Origin: Enchytraeus crypticus
Lineage: Eukaryota > Annelida > Clitellata > Enchytraeida > Enchytraeidae
Direction of reading: 5' to 3'
Length of the DNA: 64,000 nt
Assembly (NCBI GenBank): GCA_905160935.1
Contig: CAJHZI010000625.1
Location: forward strand, 309,501-373,500
Shown: positions 12,001 to 21,800 of the stretch, one piece after another
How positions within the stretch are numbered: the first letter of the stretch is position 1
Layout of the letters: each line of letters starts with the position of its first letter
Made by a program: the position numbers and the translations under genes
Notes under the pieces: generated by a model
What the model was told of the DNA's origin: nothing
Seen by the model: only the letters and a program-made list of their open reading frames with translations
Databases searched by the model: none

Positions 12001-14910
12001 ACAGTGACACCCCGCCCAATGGTTGGGTTATAAACAGCGACACCCCACTCAATGCTTGAGACGGTAACAGTCGATGCGTAGTAAATTACTAGTAGTGGAA
12101 AATTTTCCAGCTAAAATTCCCTGCATATAAAACATTATCGGCTCCTTTGAGGAGAAAGAATTATCGATTTGAGACATATAATCAGTAGGACCGTTAGAGA
12201 GCTATAGACAATAACTCAGTGATTCTATTAACAGCACATAGACTCAGCAAGACAATCATGTGAACTGTTATAGAGCTATAGACAGTAACTCAATGATACT
12301 ATTAACAGCACATATAGATAGACTCAGCAAGACAATCAGATGGACAGTTAGAGAGTTATAGAGAAATTCTTTATAATTCCACTATTTCCCTCAGTTATCA
12401 ATCCAACATAGCGATTATGAGATGATGATGACGATGATGACGATGATGATGCTGATGACGATGATGATGAGATGATAACGATGATAATGATGGTGATGAT
12501 GATGATGATGATGACGATGATGATGCTGACGATGATGATATGATAATGATGACAATGATGATGATGATGCTGATAATGATGGTGATGATGATGATGATTG
12601 AGATGACAACAACTCTATTGAAGATGACAACTCTATTGACTCCTCTGATAACCATCAACTTATAAATAGTACCAATATTTAATCCTATCTTCTCCTAGTT
12701 GTCACGTGAGAGAGAGAGATAATAAGAGAGAAAGAGAGAGACTGAGAGCTTAAGGTAGAGATAGAGAGAGCTAGAGAGTGAGAGAGGGAGAGAGAGAGAA
12801 AGTTAAAGAGAAAGAGAGAGAGAGGGAGAGAGAGGAAGAGAGGGAGAGCTAGAGAGCGAAAGATAGAGATAGAGAGAGTTAGAGAGCGAGAGAGGGAGAG
12901 AAAGAGCTAGAGAGAGTGAGAGAGAAAGCTAAAGAGAGATAGGGAGAGAGAGAGAGAAAACATGGGGAGAGTGATGGGAGAGAGAGGGAGAGAGACAGAG
13001 TTACAGAGAAAGAGAGAGGAAGAGAGAAAGACAGAGTGAGAGCTATATTCATTTAAGAAACTCCAACATGCAATACATATATACAACATGCAATACTACA
13101 ATACATAAATGCAATACTACACACAACAGAGACTGGGTCATCAAGACAAGGATATAGATACCCTAACTAGCTGACAACCTACCAACAGAGCAGATAAATG
13201 AGAAATAGTTACTAACAGTACTTACATGTAGCTGAGCTCTGCCTGATCCCTCTCCCTCTCCCCCCACATACTGTAGATCACTGTCTGTCTGTATGAATGC
13301 TGCAATCAATCCATCAATCAAATAATCAATACATCTCATTGATCCAACAATCAATCAGTCAATAGATCTCAGAATTGATCTGGATAACAGTCAATAAGTC
13401 AATACATCTCGGAATTTACCAATCAATCAATCAGTACAGTCTATAAGATATTATGACAATTAATAAATACATCTCTGAAATAGTCGTTTAATCAATCAAT
13501 AATTATGTGAAGCCAGAATGCTAGCCCTATGTTGATGTCTGGATATCTAATGGGACACATTTAACCACTGCATTAATAATAATAATAATATTAATAATAA
13601 TAATAATAATGATAACAATAATAATAACACACATTATAGTGAAATGATCAACTGTGTTGATATCTATCACTTTCAATATCACATGTTAAATCCGTTAGTA
13701 AATTTTGTCCATTTTCCGTATAACCAGTCCAGTGAATCATTATAAACCAGCCCATTATCAATATTAAGAGATCTCTAACTGGTGTTATGTGAATGCCACA
13801 TACAAACGTTCCATTATCAATCTATCAGACCATCAAACAATCCATCAATATAGAGCACGGAGTCTCAGACTAAATCAATTAATCAATTATATAATTATAT
13901 TCAATTTTTTTAATACAATCTGTAACATGACACCTCTGCACAACAACAACAACACATCAGTTGTGTACACTGGACTACGACAGAAGTTGTGGCCTATGGT
14001 CCAGTGACGCCACAGAAAGTGTGAAAAGGCAGAGCCCCTAAAATACGCCGCTAGTCTCACACAGCTGTAAAATCTCCAGTGAACTATCACCGCCTATCTT
14101 TTCTATCTCTTTTCCATACAGTGTCCATGAGTTGTGACCGGCACATTGCCTCCTTTTCTTAATTCCCTTTATCTTTGGACTGATTTTTGGGATTTTGGAA
14201 TTTACACCATATTGAATCTTCTTTTTGCTCACCAGCTTGGATTTGTCTTAATAGTGCTCGATGTAGTCATAGACGACAATCGCACTCTAATTGTTGTTAT
14301 TGTTATATTATCATTAGTGCCTTAATCGTACACAAATAATATGATCAGCTGATTTAACTCCATCATGTGCATAGAATCGTGCCTAGAAAAACGATTTTCA
14401 TTCAGTGAAATATCACAGTACACTTAAATCAGCATTAAATTTACTACGATAATACTGCAGCATATAAATATACAAATCAGGCTTGAGTGGTAAAATAAGA
14501 AAAGTATTAGAAATATTCGATCAGGAAGGAGACAAATTGGTAATTAGGAAGATGATGAATATAAATACTCGTTTCTTGATGACAAGTATCACAGACATCT
14601 GAATCCGTATGATTTGTCAATATAATGTTTAAATGTATCAATAACGTAGACATGTGCATCTGGCATGCCTGAATTATGAAATAGTAGAGTTCTAATGATC
14701 AGTAATAAATTTATTACCATGTCCTCGCTGAATGTCGAAGGTAGCTCGGACAAGCAGGGGCCTGATCGACGGCGAGATTAGATTCAGTACAAGAATTATC
14801 CGTACGAGATTAGTAGAAGTAGCAATCACAGTGCTACCATCCTGCCTAATCCTGCCTCGCCTAACTATACCTTTTTCGCCTAACTTCATCATTATTATCA
14901 TAGTCGCCAT
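216..14910 (-). CDS. TMEM131: TMEM131-family transmembrane protein, N-terminal part (partial, continues left)
   Basis: Exons on the minus strand, in translation order: 14718-14910 (probable start exon), 13226-13299, 10352-10383 (uncertain, 32 nt), 6740-6863, 6230-6343, 5707-5829, 5184-5264, 4585-4771, 4259-4377, 3726-3834, 3404-3509, 2803-2986, 2396-2566, 1938-2048, 1416-1535, 686-790, 216-302. All junctions are AG/GT and every phase matches. Recognisable stretches include AFIQTDSDLQYV, PYRIRSYIGARVPLNSSFSP, PYETKSIMRASF, ELVDFGMLRTVDEPRVVHLH and AVGSLTMIPERLLF, colinear with the lumenal PapD-like half of animal TMEM131 to about human residue 700. The family is a type I ER membrane protein that binds procollagen in the lumen and TRAPP on the cytosolic side; the transmembrane segment and tail lie outside the window. 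The start exon is inferred: its ATG sits in a YY1-like motif, it has a hydrophobic stretch, and its donor has the required phase. The block homologous to the human LDF motif before AIGMP was not found, so the 5' part may be incomplete. Several exon edges are duplicated in the introns. Confidence 0.9.
1273..1480 (-). repeat. Three copies of an exon 3' edge plus splice donor
   Basis: The end of TMEM131 exon 1416-1535, encoding LVHNHTISTQPDS and followed by GTAAGTC, is repeated twice more immediately downstream in the intron, separated by (CAA)n. Every copy keeps the coding bases and the donor, and differs only slightly, so the duplication looks recent. Confidence 0.85.
1577..1882 (-). mobile_element. 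RTE-like LINE, 3' end of ORF2 with (ATG)n tail
   Basis: An open frame of about 98 codons ends in a pattern typical of the C-terminus of RTE-type reverse transcriptases: RLSWYANFVRK, then EIGRPHLTWDAVIKKD, then DREDWRKSI. It is followed by a short (ATG)n tail, as expected for RTE elements. Only the extreme 3' end is present; it lies in a TMEM131 intron in the same orientation as the gene. Assignment to RTE is by motif recognition only. Confidence 0.7.
2113..2215 (-). mobile_element. RTE-like LINE 3' terminal fragment
   Basis: This segment repeats the terminal bases of the element at 1577-1882 (the stretch around CCCAGTTTAACCAGGGT) in the same orientation, with a degenerate CAT-rich tail. It is a second, shorter copy. 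Confidence 0.65.
2222..2370 (+). mobile_element. tRNA-derived SINE, family 1
   Basis: The copy starts near GGCTGGAGCCAGTGG, has an A-box-like stretch (GTCGGTAAGATACTC) and a B-box-like GGGATTCAAATCC, then a body ending around GAGGAAACTGACGTTAA. Eight other dispersed copies in the window share this layout. It lies in a TMEM131 intron, antisense to the gene. Confidence 0.8.
2606..2700 (-). repeat. Duplicate of an exon 5' edge with its acceptor
   Basis: A second copy of the first ~65 bp of TMEM131 exon 2396-2566 lies directly upstream of it. It has the same GTTTAG acceptor and encodes YNFTQPVILEPG, but has no matching downstream half. Confidence 0.85.
3838..4125. repeat. (CAAT)n/(CAGT)n microsatellite
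   Basis: Almost pure CAATCAATCAGT runs abut the acceptor of TMEM131 exon 3726-3834. Open frames across it (repeated SINQ and SVNQ) are products of the repeat, not genes. Similar runs precede many acceptors in this window. Confidence 0.9.
4797..4876 (-). repeat. Degenerate copy of an exon 5' edge
   Basis: Upstream of TMEM131 exon 4585-4771 lies a decayed copy of its first ~60 bp with the acceptor (encoding roughly EIKPYEAKSIM), flanked by (CAAT)n. It carries substitutions and a stop, so it cannot replace the exon. Confidence 0.8.
5211..5475 (-). repeat. Four tandem copies of an exon 5' half with acceptor
   Basis: The first ~50 bp of TMEM131 exon 5184-5264 (encoding VEEIYSSGGDLHLEL) together with its TAG acceptor occur at about 5215-5268, 5290-5342, 5355-5404 and 5424-5473. 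The copies are separated by CAATCAAT runs. Only the leftmost copy continues into a full exon. Confidence 0.9.
5560..6002 (-). repeat. Duplicated 5' and 3' edges of one exon
   Basis: TMEM131 exon 5707-5829 is flanked by partial copies of itself. About 5866-5940 repeats its acceptor and first half (VYGEDTQNLYRIRSYLGARV) in open frame. A 17-bp remnant lies at 5985-6002. About 5566-5610 repeats its last ~20 bp and donor. (CAAT)n or (GA)n separates the pieces. Confidence 0.85.
6003..6222. repeat. (AT)n and (GA)n microsatellites
   Basis: Simple dinucleotide runs in the TMEM131 intron downstream of exon 6230-6343. Open frames through them are repeat artefacts. Confidence 0.95.
6425..6745 (-). repeat. 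~38-bp minisatellite built from an exon end and its donor
   Basis: About nine units read, on the minus strand, GACAAGGTTCTCCTATCTC followed by ACATCTTTATCTCTCTATA. The first unit is the end of TMEM131 exon 6740-6863 (codons D-K, then donor GTTCTCC). The array therefore begins precisely at a splice donor and repeats it. Confidence 0.85.
6835..7180 (-). repeat. Five copies of an exon 5' edge with acceptor
   Basis: The first ~30 bp of TMEM131 exon 6740-6863 (encoding AIGMPHTERV) with its TGTAG acceptor recur at about 6841-6867, 6900-6929, 6980-7015, 7060-7097 and 7145-7180. Runs of (ACATAC)n separate them. Only the leftmost copy opens into the exon. Confidence 0.9.
7735..7860. repeat. (TAA)n microsatellite
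   Basis: Imperfect AAT/TAA trinucleotide run in the large TMEM131 intron. A similar run recurs at 8095-8135. Confidence 0.9.
7860..7988 (+). mobile_element. C-terminal remnant of an unidentified retroelement-like ORF
   Basis: An open frame reads LRKKSFLWQRLCIALQRFNA then VCFSGTLAKAASQSAEELF and stops. A diverged copy of the same end lies at about 46005-46200. I recall similar 'FLxQRLSxAxQRxNA' ends in retroelement-like ORFs of invertebrates but cannot name the family. AT-rich sequence follows. Confidence 0.45.
8340..8705. repeat. ~19-bp minisatellite (CAGCTGTGACAGTAGACAA)n
   Basis: About 18 units of roughly 18-20 bp, each containing the E-box palindrome CAGCTG, with variants TAGGCAA and CTGACAA. 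Cys/Ser-rich open frames across it on the minus strand are artefacts. Confidence 0.9.
8970..9175. repeat. (CT)n-rich tract
   Basis: Long imperfect CT/CTGT microsatellite in the TMEM131 intron; no gene seen. Confidence 0.9.
9892..10022 (-). mobile_element. tRNA-derived SINE, family 1
   Basis: Minus-strand copy with the GGCTGGAG-like head, the A-box-like region and B box GGTTCAAATCC, and the body ending in GAGGAAACTGACGT. It lies in a TMEM131 intron. Confidence 0.8.
10390..10990. repeat. 38-bp array followed by a degenerate ~28-bp AATCACATGATC array
   Basis: From 10395 to 10565, four copies of a 38-bp unit (ATCAATTAATCAACGAATAA plus ACCAATCACATATTT). From about 10590 to 10990, diverged units of AATCACATGATCACTGAGTA. 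Both lie just upstream, in gene orientation, of the uncertain 32-nt TMEM131 exon. Confidence 0.8.
11270..12060. repeat. 33-bp minisatellite, about 24 copies
   Basis: Unit GCGACACCCCACTCAATGAT then TGGGTTATAAACA. Groups of variant units (for example the TATATACAACGGC form) recur in the same order about 180 bp apart, indicating block duplication. It lies in a TMEM131 intron. Confidence 0.9.
12160..12400. repeat. Three imperfect ~80-bp tandem units
   Basis: Units centred on ATAGACAGTAACTCAATGAT and GACTCAGCAAGACAATCA repeat at about 12170, 12245 and 12310. No coding signal. Confidence 0.7.
12418..13035. repeat. (GAT)n then (GA)n microsatellites
   Basis: 12418-12600 is a GATGAT trinucleotide tract and 12705-13035 a GAGA tract, both in the TMEM131 intron upstream of exon 13226-13299 (i.e. 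downstream in gene orientation). Histidine- or serine-rich open frames here are artefacts. Confidence 0.95.
13628..13745 (-). mobile_element. SINE family 3, 3' portion
   Basis: It matches the 3' half of the copies at 39728-39962 and 48526-48722 (ATTATAGTGAA end, GTTGATATCTATCAC, CAGTCCAGTGAAT). The tRNA-like head is missing. It lies in a TMEM131 intron. Confidence 0.7.
14100..14310 (+). mobile_element. 3' end fragment of the L2/CR1-like LINE
   Basis: Homologous to the last ~200 bp of the LINE at 15840-18562, including GGACTGATTTTTGGGATTTT and the terminal AATAGTGCTCGATG...CACTCTAATTGTTGTTATT. It is 5'-truncated and diverged. Confidence 0.8.
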
Positions 14911-14915
14911 ATTGT
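14903..14915 (-). promoter_or_regulatory. YY1-like motif over the probable TMEM131 start codon
   Basis: The minus strand reads CAATATGGCGACTA, close to the AANATGGCGNC motif that YY1 binds at initiation sites of many animal housekeeping genes. Here the ATG of the motif is the proposed TMEM131 start codon. The sequence match is direct; the regulatory role is inference. Confidence 0.4.
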
Positions 14916-15477
14916 ATCGCTAATAGTCTCTCTCTTTGGATCACCGAGTATGTGATCCCGTTACTGAGATCTCGAAACCCGAAGCACGATGCAGTCTATT
15001 TATTCCAAAGCCGTATGCATGTTAGGTCAAAATTTCGATAGATAGAAAAATTTGCCGAATACAAATTAAGACATTAATGACGCCTACAATTAGCAGCAAT
15101 GAAAACAATTACAGCCTACTGACATGATGACATCAGATACTATCTTTTTACGAAGGTTGCAATTCTCAAAAATTTGGGAGTGGCAGAGGCCTGTTCTTAT
15201 AGGATTATACGTCGTGCGAAATATCTTAACTTAAACAATTAATCAATAAAAGGACAAAATTAACTGCATTACGAATGAAAGCTTCCCATGACTGCATTCA
15301 AATCGTTAAAATGCATATATGCACTCTATAGGGCCTACCGATAAGTACAATAATTATTTATTTCTCCAGTGTATAAGTTTCGTTTAGGCACAATCTAATG
15401 CAGCCTCTATAGCGTTACTTTATTAGTCCAAATATAAGTTTTCAACTGCATCTCTGAATATCCTAGAAGATACACAA

Positions 15478-15560
15478 AGTGCTACTGTCGTCCATGACAA
15501 ATCGAGCAAGGTTGAGACAAATCTAAGCGCCCGCGGATAGCAAAAAGAACAATAATAGTT
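15478..15560 (-). mobile_element. Short 3' end fragment of the same LINE family
   Basis: The plus strand reads GTGCTACTGTCGTCCATGAC followed by CGAGCAAGGTTGAGACAAAT, the complement of the LINE terminus. Only ~80 bp are kept. Confidence 0.6.
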
Positions 15561-15839
15561 CTAACATTTAACTTGCTAATGTTGAGCATGACCATAGCAT
15601 GACAACATTGAGCATTATGAAATCAAGAATATCAGTATCATAAACCCTATGGACCTGCCAGTAGGCAGTGCAATAAGACTAAGAGAGAGAAACCTTATGG
15701 AAGTCAAACCGTTGAGTATAATATAGAATGTGGGGTTCAATCAGACCAACTGACGAATAGTAGGCCTAGTAACTGGATGGTATAGAATAGTCACAGATGT
15801 TACAAGTCTCTCGACTTTCTGAACCAGAACAATTTAAGT

Positions 15840-16881
15840 TAAGTTAAGGAGTTTTCTACCCTACTCTCCTTCCTTACTACTTCTAAATCAGACTTTGTGA
15901 TTACAGGTGACCTCAACATTCACCTTGATAATCCTCTTGATCCCTTAACTCAGCAGTTTAATACTTTGCTGTCCTCTTGTAATGCTGTTCAACATGTGAA
16001 TGTTGCTACTCATATTGACCATCATACACTTGATGTTGTTATTACACCAAGTCTCTCTGCTATTGATCCTTGAAGTGTTACTATTTTTTATCTCACTCGC
16101 CGTCAGACCATTTTCCTGTTGTATTCACTTATAATCATGTTAAGCCAGATACTACTAAAAATTCACCTACTGTTTCATTGAGGTGTGTAAATAACGTTGA
16201 TCTTGATCTCTTTTGTTTTGATCTTGAAAATTCGTCTTTGATCAAGTCTCCTGCTAATGATCTTGATGAATTAGTAAAACAGTATAACACTACTCTTTCA
16301 TCTCTACTTGATAAGCATGCACCTCTAACTACCAAGAAGCTTAAGAAATCTAACCCTTGGTATACTTCTGGTCTGAGAAAGCTAAAGGCTGCATGCTGTA
16401 GAGCTGAAAGAAAGTGGCGTCATACCCATTCCGATTTTTGGAAAACTGTTTCTAATTTGCAACACAAGATTTATCGTACTGCTATTGCTAATGCTAAGAA
16501 AGAGTACTACTCCTCTTTGGTCAGTAAGGCTGTGAATGCCAAGAGATTATGGAAAACTGTTAATGATCTTTTACATAGATCTATTTCTTCTTCTCTACCT
16601 TCTACTCCTGTTGAGTTACTTCCTGAACAGTTTTCCAGTTACTTTACTGATAAGATAAGCAATCTTAGACCATCTATCTCTCCAGCTCCTAACTCTACTC
16701 CTCATACTCCAATAGAGACTCGTTCCAAGGATGAGCTTTCTAATTTCACTCCAGTTACAATTGAAGAGATTACTAAATTAGTTTTAGACTCTCCAGCCAA
16801 ACATTGTGACTGGGACCTTATCCCAACCTCTCTTTTAAAGAAATGTATTCACATACTTGCTCCTGTATTGACATTGATTGT

Positions 16882-16938
<57 letters not shown>

Positions 16939-18562
16939 GGCATATTTTCTTGCGCTTTTAAGCTTGCAGTTATTACTCCATTTCTTAAAAAGCCCACACT
17001 AGAAAAGGAATCATTGTCAAATTACAGGCCGATATATAATCTGTCATATATATCTAAACTCACTGAAAGAATTGTTCTTCAGAGGCTTTCTACTCATCTC
17101 TCTTACAATGATCTATTTAATAAGCATCAAACTGCTTATACTAAGCATCGTTCAACTGAAACAGTGCTTCTATCAGTGTGCAATTCTATTGTTAATGCCA
17201 TGTGCACACAACGCTTAACTGGATTATGTATGCTTGATCTTTCGGCCGCTTTTGATACCATTGATCACAATATTCTTATGGAACGTCTTTCTTCCTGGTT
17301 CGGTATTCGTGGAATTGTTCTTGATTGGTTCTCCTCCTACCTGACGGATCGTTCTTTTGGTGTGAAAGTGATGGAGTACATCTCTTCGCCTTCCCACTTA
17401 AAGTATGGTGTGCCTCAAGGGTCCGTTCTTGGTCCTATCCTCTTTAACCTCTATATAACACCCCTAAGCACTCTAATCTCTTCTCATTCTCTTGATCATG
17501 AACTATACGCTGATGACACTCAAATGTACACTTGTTTCACCCCTAACTCCTACACCGATGCTGAAACCCTCCTGCAACAAAGTTTTCAGTCTATATCCTC
17601 TTGGATGTCTGCTAATTTTTTGGCACTTAATCCATCTAAGACTGAATTCTTGTTGGTCGGGACACCTCCACAGCTTCTGAAGCTGAATGGGAAAACTCTT
17701 TCGTTATCTTCGGGTATTACAATATCACCTGTTTCTTCTGTGAGAAATCTCGGTGTTATCCTTGATAAACACCTAACCTTCCACGAACACGTAACTAAAA
17801 CTTCACAAGCATGTTTCTTTCATATCCGAGATCTTCGTCGAATACGTCCATATTTGTCATGTGAAACAGCTGCTACAATTGGTGCTGCTCTTGTGCAATC
17901 GAAATTGGACTAATGCAATTCCCTGTTTTTAAATCTCCCTGGCTGTGAGATAAATCGATTGCAGTTTGTTCAGAATTCTCTTGCGCGAGCAATTTTTGTA
18001 GTTCCAAGTATTCACATGTTACGCACATTTTATAGTCTTTGCACTGGCTAAAGATTAAAGAGCGTATCATTTACAAAACAGCTTCGTTAACCTATAAGTC
18101 CATCGCCATCCTTGGACAAACTTGTATGTCTCACTTGATTAAAGTGATGCAGCTTGCTGTTACTCGGTCTTCTAAATTAATTACTCTTGTGAGACCTAGC
18201 TTACCTTCGCACATTAAGCTATCTAATCGTTCTTTCCAGCAAACTGCACCGCAGATCTGGAATTCTCTTCCATCCAATCTTCGGAAATCTTCATTTGAAG
18301 CACATCGGCCTTTGCTTTCCTATGAGCAGTTTCATGAGCAGTTGAAGACCTATCTTTTCCATCTCTCTTTTCCATCCAGTGTCCATGAGCAACGACCTGC
18401 GCTAAGCCTCCTTTTCTTTAATTCCATTTACTTTGGACTGATTATCTGGATTTTGGAATTTGCACCGTTTTTGGACCTTCTTTTGCTCGCCGGCTTGATT
18501 TTGTCTCAATAGTGCTCGATGTTGTCATTGATGACTGTAGCACTCTAATTGTTGTTATTAAG
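15840..18562 (+). pseudogene. L2/CR1-like non-LTR retrotransposon, decayed copy
   Basis: Parts of one ORF2 can be read in order. 15890-16065: end of the endonuclease (FVITGDLNIHLDN, HTLDVVI). 16070-16900: linker to RT, with NPWYTSGLRKLKAA. 17010-17912: reverse transcriptase with [44 protein letters not shown], catalytic YADD and NLGVILDKHLTF. 17920-18510: C-terminal part with HWLKIKERI. It is broken by a frameshift near 16070, a frameshift at a (CT)n expansion at 16886-16935, a TAC-to-TAA nonsense change at 17911-17913 (KLD-stop-CNS) and a further shift near 18045. The 3' end is CACTCTAATTGTTGTTATT. No 5' UTR or complete endonuclease is present. Clade is judged by motif only. Confidence 0.9.
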
Positions 18563-18846
18563 TAGTTAAGAAAACGATCCCTAGAAAATTATTTGAGAAT
18601 AGTGTCGACATGGAACTATCTATGAGTGTCGACATATAATTAAGTTTTGTTTACATTTTCATTTCTTCAATGTTGATATCTCGTTTATAACATTGTTTGC
18701 AATTTACATTCAGTAGTTTATCAATTGAAGTTTAGATTCTATATTAATATAGAATTCTTAAATAATAAGTTCATCATTTCAGTTCGCTAGGAATAAGTTT
18801 CTAACTGCGATAAATTCATTCAGCTGAAGAATTCTTTTTAAGAATT

Positions 18847-21800
18847 ATGGCAGATCGTTCGGTAAATGTTTGGCTTCTATTTTGGGATATGATAATAATA
18901 ATACACTGATGTACTCAGATATCCTCCTTTATATTCATTTATATTCCTTGTACCATCCCAGCTACTGCCTGGCCGGATCCGGCCAGGCCCCCCCTTAGCT
19001 CCGCCAATAAAATTTGTAAAACTATATTTTCATTGTTCCTATGGCAATTTTGATGTTTAAATATATTAGTAATGGCAGTGCTTAGGGGGGCCCGGGGGGA
19101 GGGTAAGACAGGGTATATATTCATTGTTCCTATGGCAATTTCGATGTGTAAACATGTTAGTAATGGCAGTGGTTGGGGGGGGGGCCCGGGGGAGGGTAAG
19201 ACGGAATGCAGTTCCAAAAGCTTGATTTTTTCTAGGATATACTAGGAGCCCTGTATAATGGAAGGGGCCTGAAAAATGTTGACCGTTTCACTAGCTCTCA
19301 ATTTTCACTTGAACCAATGCATAACCAAATTGGAGGAAAAAAGGGTGTAAGTAAAAAATGTGAACTCTGTCCCGTAGCCGTGGTGCAAACAGCCTTGGCT
19401 GGGAGGGGCTTAAACCCCCTCACCGCCAAAAGTAGGTCACTTTTGCAATTCGTAGAGATCCGCAGAGTTTCTTCTGAGGTGAAAAAATTAACCTAGTTTT
19501 TCTAAAACAAATGTAGGACTTTAGGCTTTCCCCTGATTTTAGTACGGGTATGAGCGGGGGGGGATGGTAAGGTACGGGGATACACTCACTCTATGAGCTG
19601 AACGTATTTTGAGCCCCACCCACAAAAATTTGTCTGGTTATGTCACATGTCCCGAAGAAGGCGTAAGAAAAAAGATGTTCACCCTCAAAAAAAATAAAAA
19701 ATTTCGGGCCCCCCCTTAAAAAATTCCTGGATCCGCCCCTGATTAGTATGTGTAGATGTATGTGTTGATGTATGTGTGTATGTGTAGACACGACCAGATG
19801 ATCACAGGAGGAAGTGGGACAGAGAGGAGTATGAGGCTCTAGCGAGGGAGAGAGAGAGAGAGGAGGAAGACAAAGATGAGAGGGGTGCTAGACCAGAGAG
19901 ACCTGTACACAGAGAGCTGCTCAAGCCCAGGGACTACAAGGTATGCACGGCTGTATCCATGCTTACTGTATCCCTCTAATCCAGTGCTTGTCTCGTAACT
20001 GTCGTGTTTCCCAGTGCTTACCTAGTAAGCATTGTCCTTGTTTCTCACTAGGAGAGCAGCATAACAGCATGTATCATTGCATATAACTAGAACTCTTATC
20101 TTAAGTATAATGCATCATCTTTTCGTATTGCTTGTTTGTTTATCTGACTACGTATTGTATAAGCTGTGCTGAGATGAACAAATGTATGATGTGAAACAGA
20201 AAAAAACGTCTTTGTAATTTATTTCAGTATTCCTGTATTTCTTTCCTGTTCCTTATATTAGCTTCTTTAGAGAAATCATCTCACTCAGGTCATGCCCCTT
20301 GCAGATCGGTTTTTCTATTACATTTTCCCCCTTAGCATAGGCTTGTCAGCATCGCTCTCTAGAAATACAGCCTTATTTGTTATTTTTACTAATTCAACTA
20401 ATATATTCCATAATTAATAAAGCATACTAAATTAATATGAATGAAATCCACACTTCAAGTCTTTACAGAATGCTGTTCATAAACAAGCTTTACTGGAAGC
20501 CTGTTTACTTATAAACTAATGTGTGTCTGGTTTAGATTGACTACATACATGCACATGTGTGTCTGGTTTAGGTTGATTACATACATACGCATGTGTGTAT
20601 GGTTTAGGTTGATTTGGAGTCTAAACTCGGCAAATCTCAGGTCATCACAAAGACAACCCCTTCCTCACAAATGGGCGGGTCTGTAAGATCTCATTTATCT
20701 TCTTATTTGTCAGTGTAAATTTGTGTAGGTCTACCATGATTAGATATTTGTTAACTTTTAGGTAATTATATTTTTAACAAATTGGATTGTTTTCTTATTT
20801 CTCGATGTTGTAATGGACAGCAATGGCACTCTAATGTACTGAAGTTTGAATTGACCATGAATTTGACGCTAAATGCAGCTTCATCTTGCATAGTAGCATC
20901 CTAATAGTCTGGCATAGCATCCAGCATTAAGTAACTCTGTGTTATAGGTACGTGTATATTTTGTAACTGTATTTAACGTGTTGGTATATGTGAACACATG
21001 TTTTGCGTGTGTGCAGGTATTTCTGTAACGTGTGTGACTGCATTGTGAAAGACAGCATCAACTTTCTTGATCACATCAACGGAAAGAAACGTGAGTAGCT
21101 TAAATGTCGTATGAAATCCCTCGTACAGGAGAAGCTTGATGCACCCGTTATTAAACCATGTCTCGACCCCGTTCAAGAGCTGGTCTACTGATAATTCTCT
21201 CCCGTCACTGATGATGCCTAGGGGCCGCTAGAGTGGCTATAGCGATTTAGGGAGGATGTGTTTTTTACAAGCTTGTGATGGAAGATTTGTGGTTAATGTT
21301 CAACTGAAAGCTCCATGGAAATATTTCTATCACATTCAATATATAATTGCGTTACTTGTACGGCTATCTATAGCATTGTACTCTGTTTGTATTGTATTTT
21401 ACTTTATGTTTTTATTACATATTTGATATGTTGTATTAATTATGTTGCATAGTATTTAGATCAAAGACCCGTTTGTATTGTGATGTATTTAGATCAGAGG
21501 AACCTGGGAATGTCGATTATGTATTGTGATGTATTGTGATGTATTTAGATCAGAGGAATCTGGGAATGTCGATGAAGGTGGAGAGATCGTCACTGGATCA
21601 AGTAAAGAGAAGATTTGAGATGAACAAGAGAAAGATGGAGGAGAAGAAGAAGGAATACGACTTTGAAGAGAGAATTAAAGAACTGAAAGAAGAGGTAAGC
21701 TCATTGCTGATATTATTCGTAGTTTTTTGATGTTATTTCGTATTTAGCATTGTAAAGACTGTGGTAAAAGTGACTTCAGTCTTGTGTTGACAGAGTAAAC

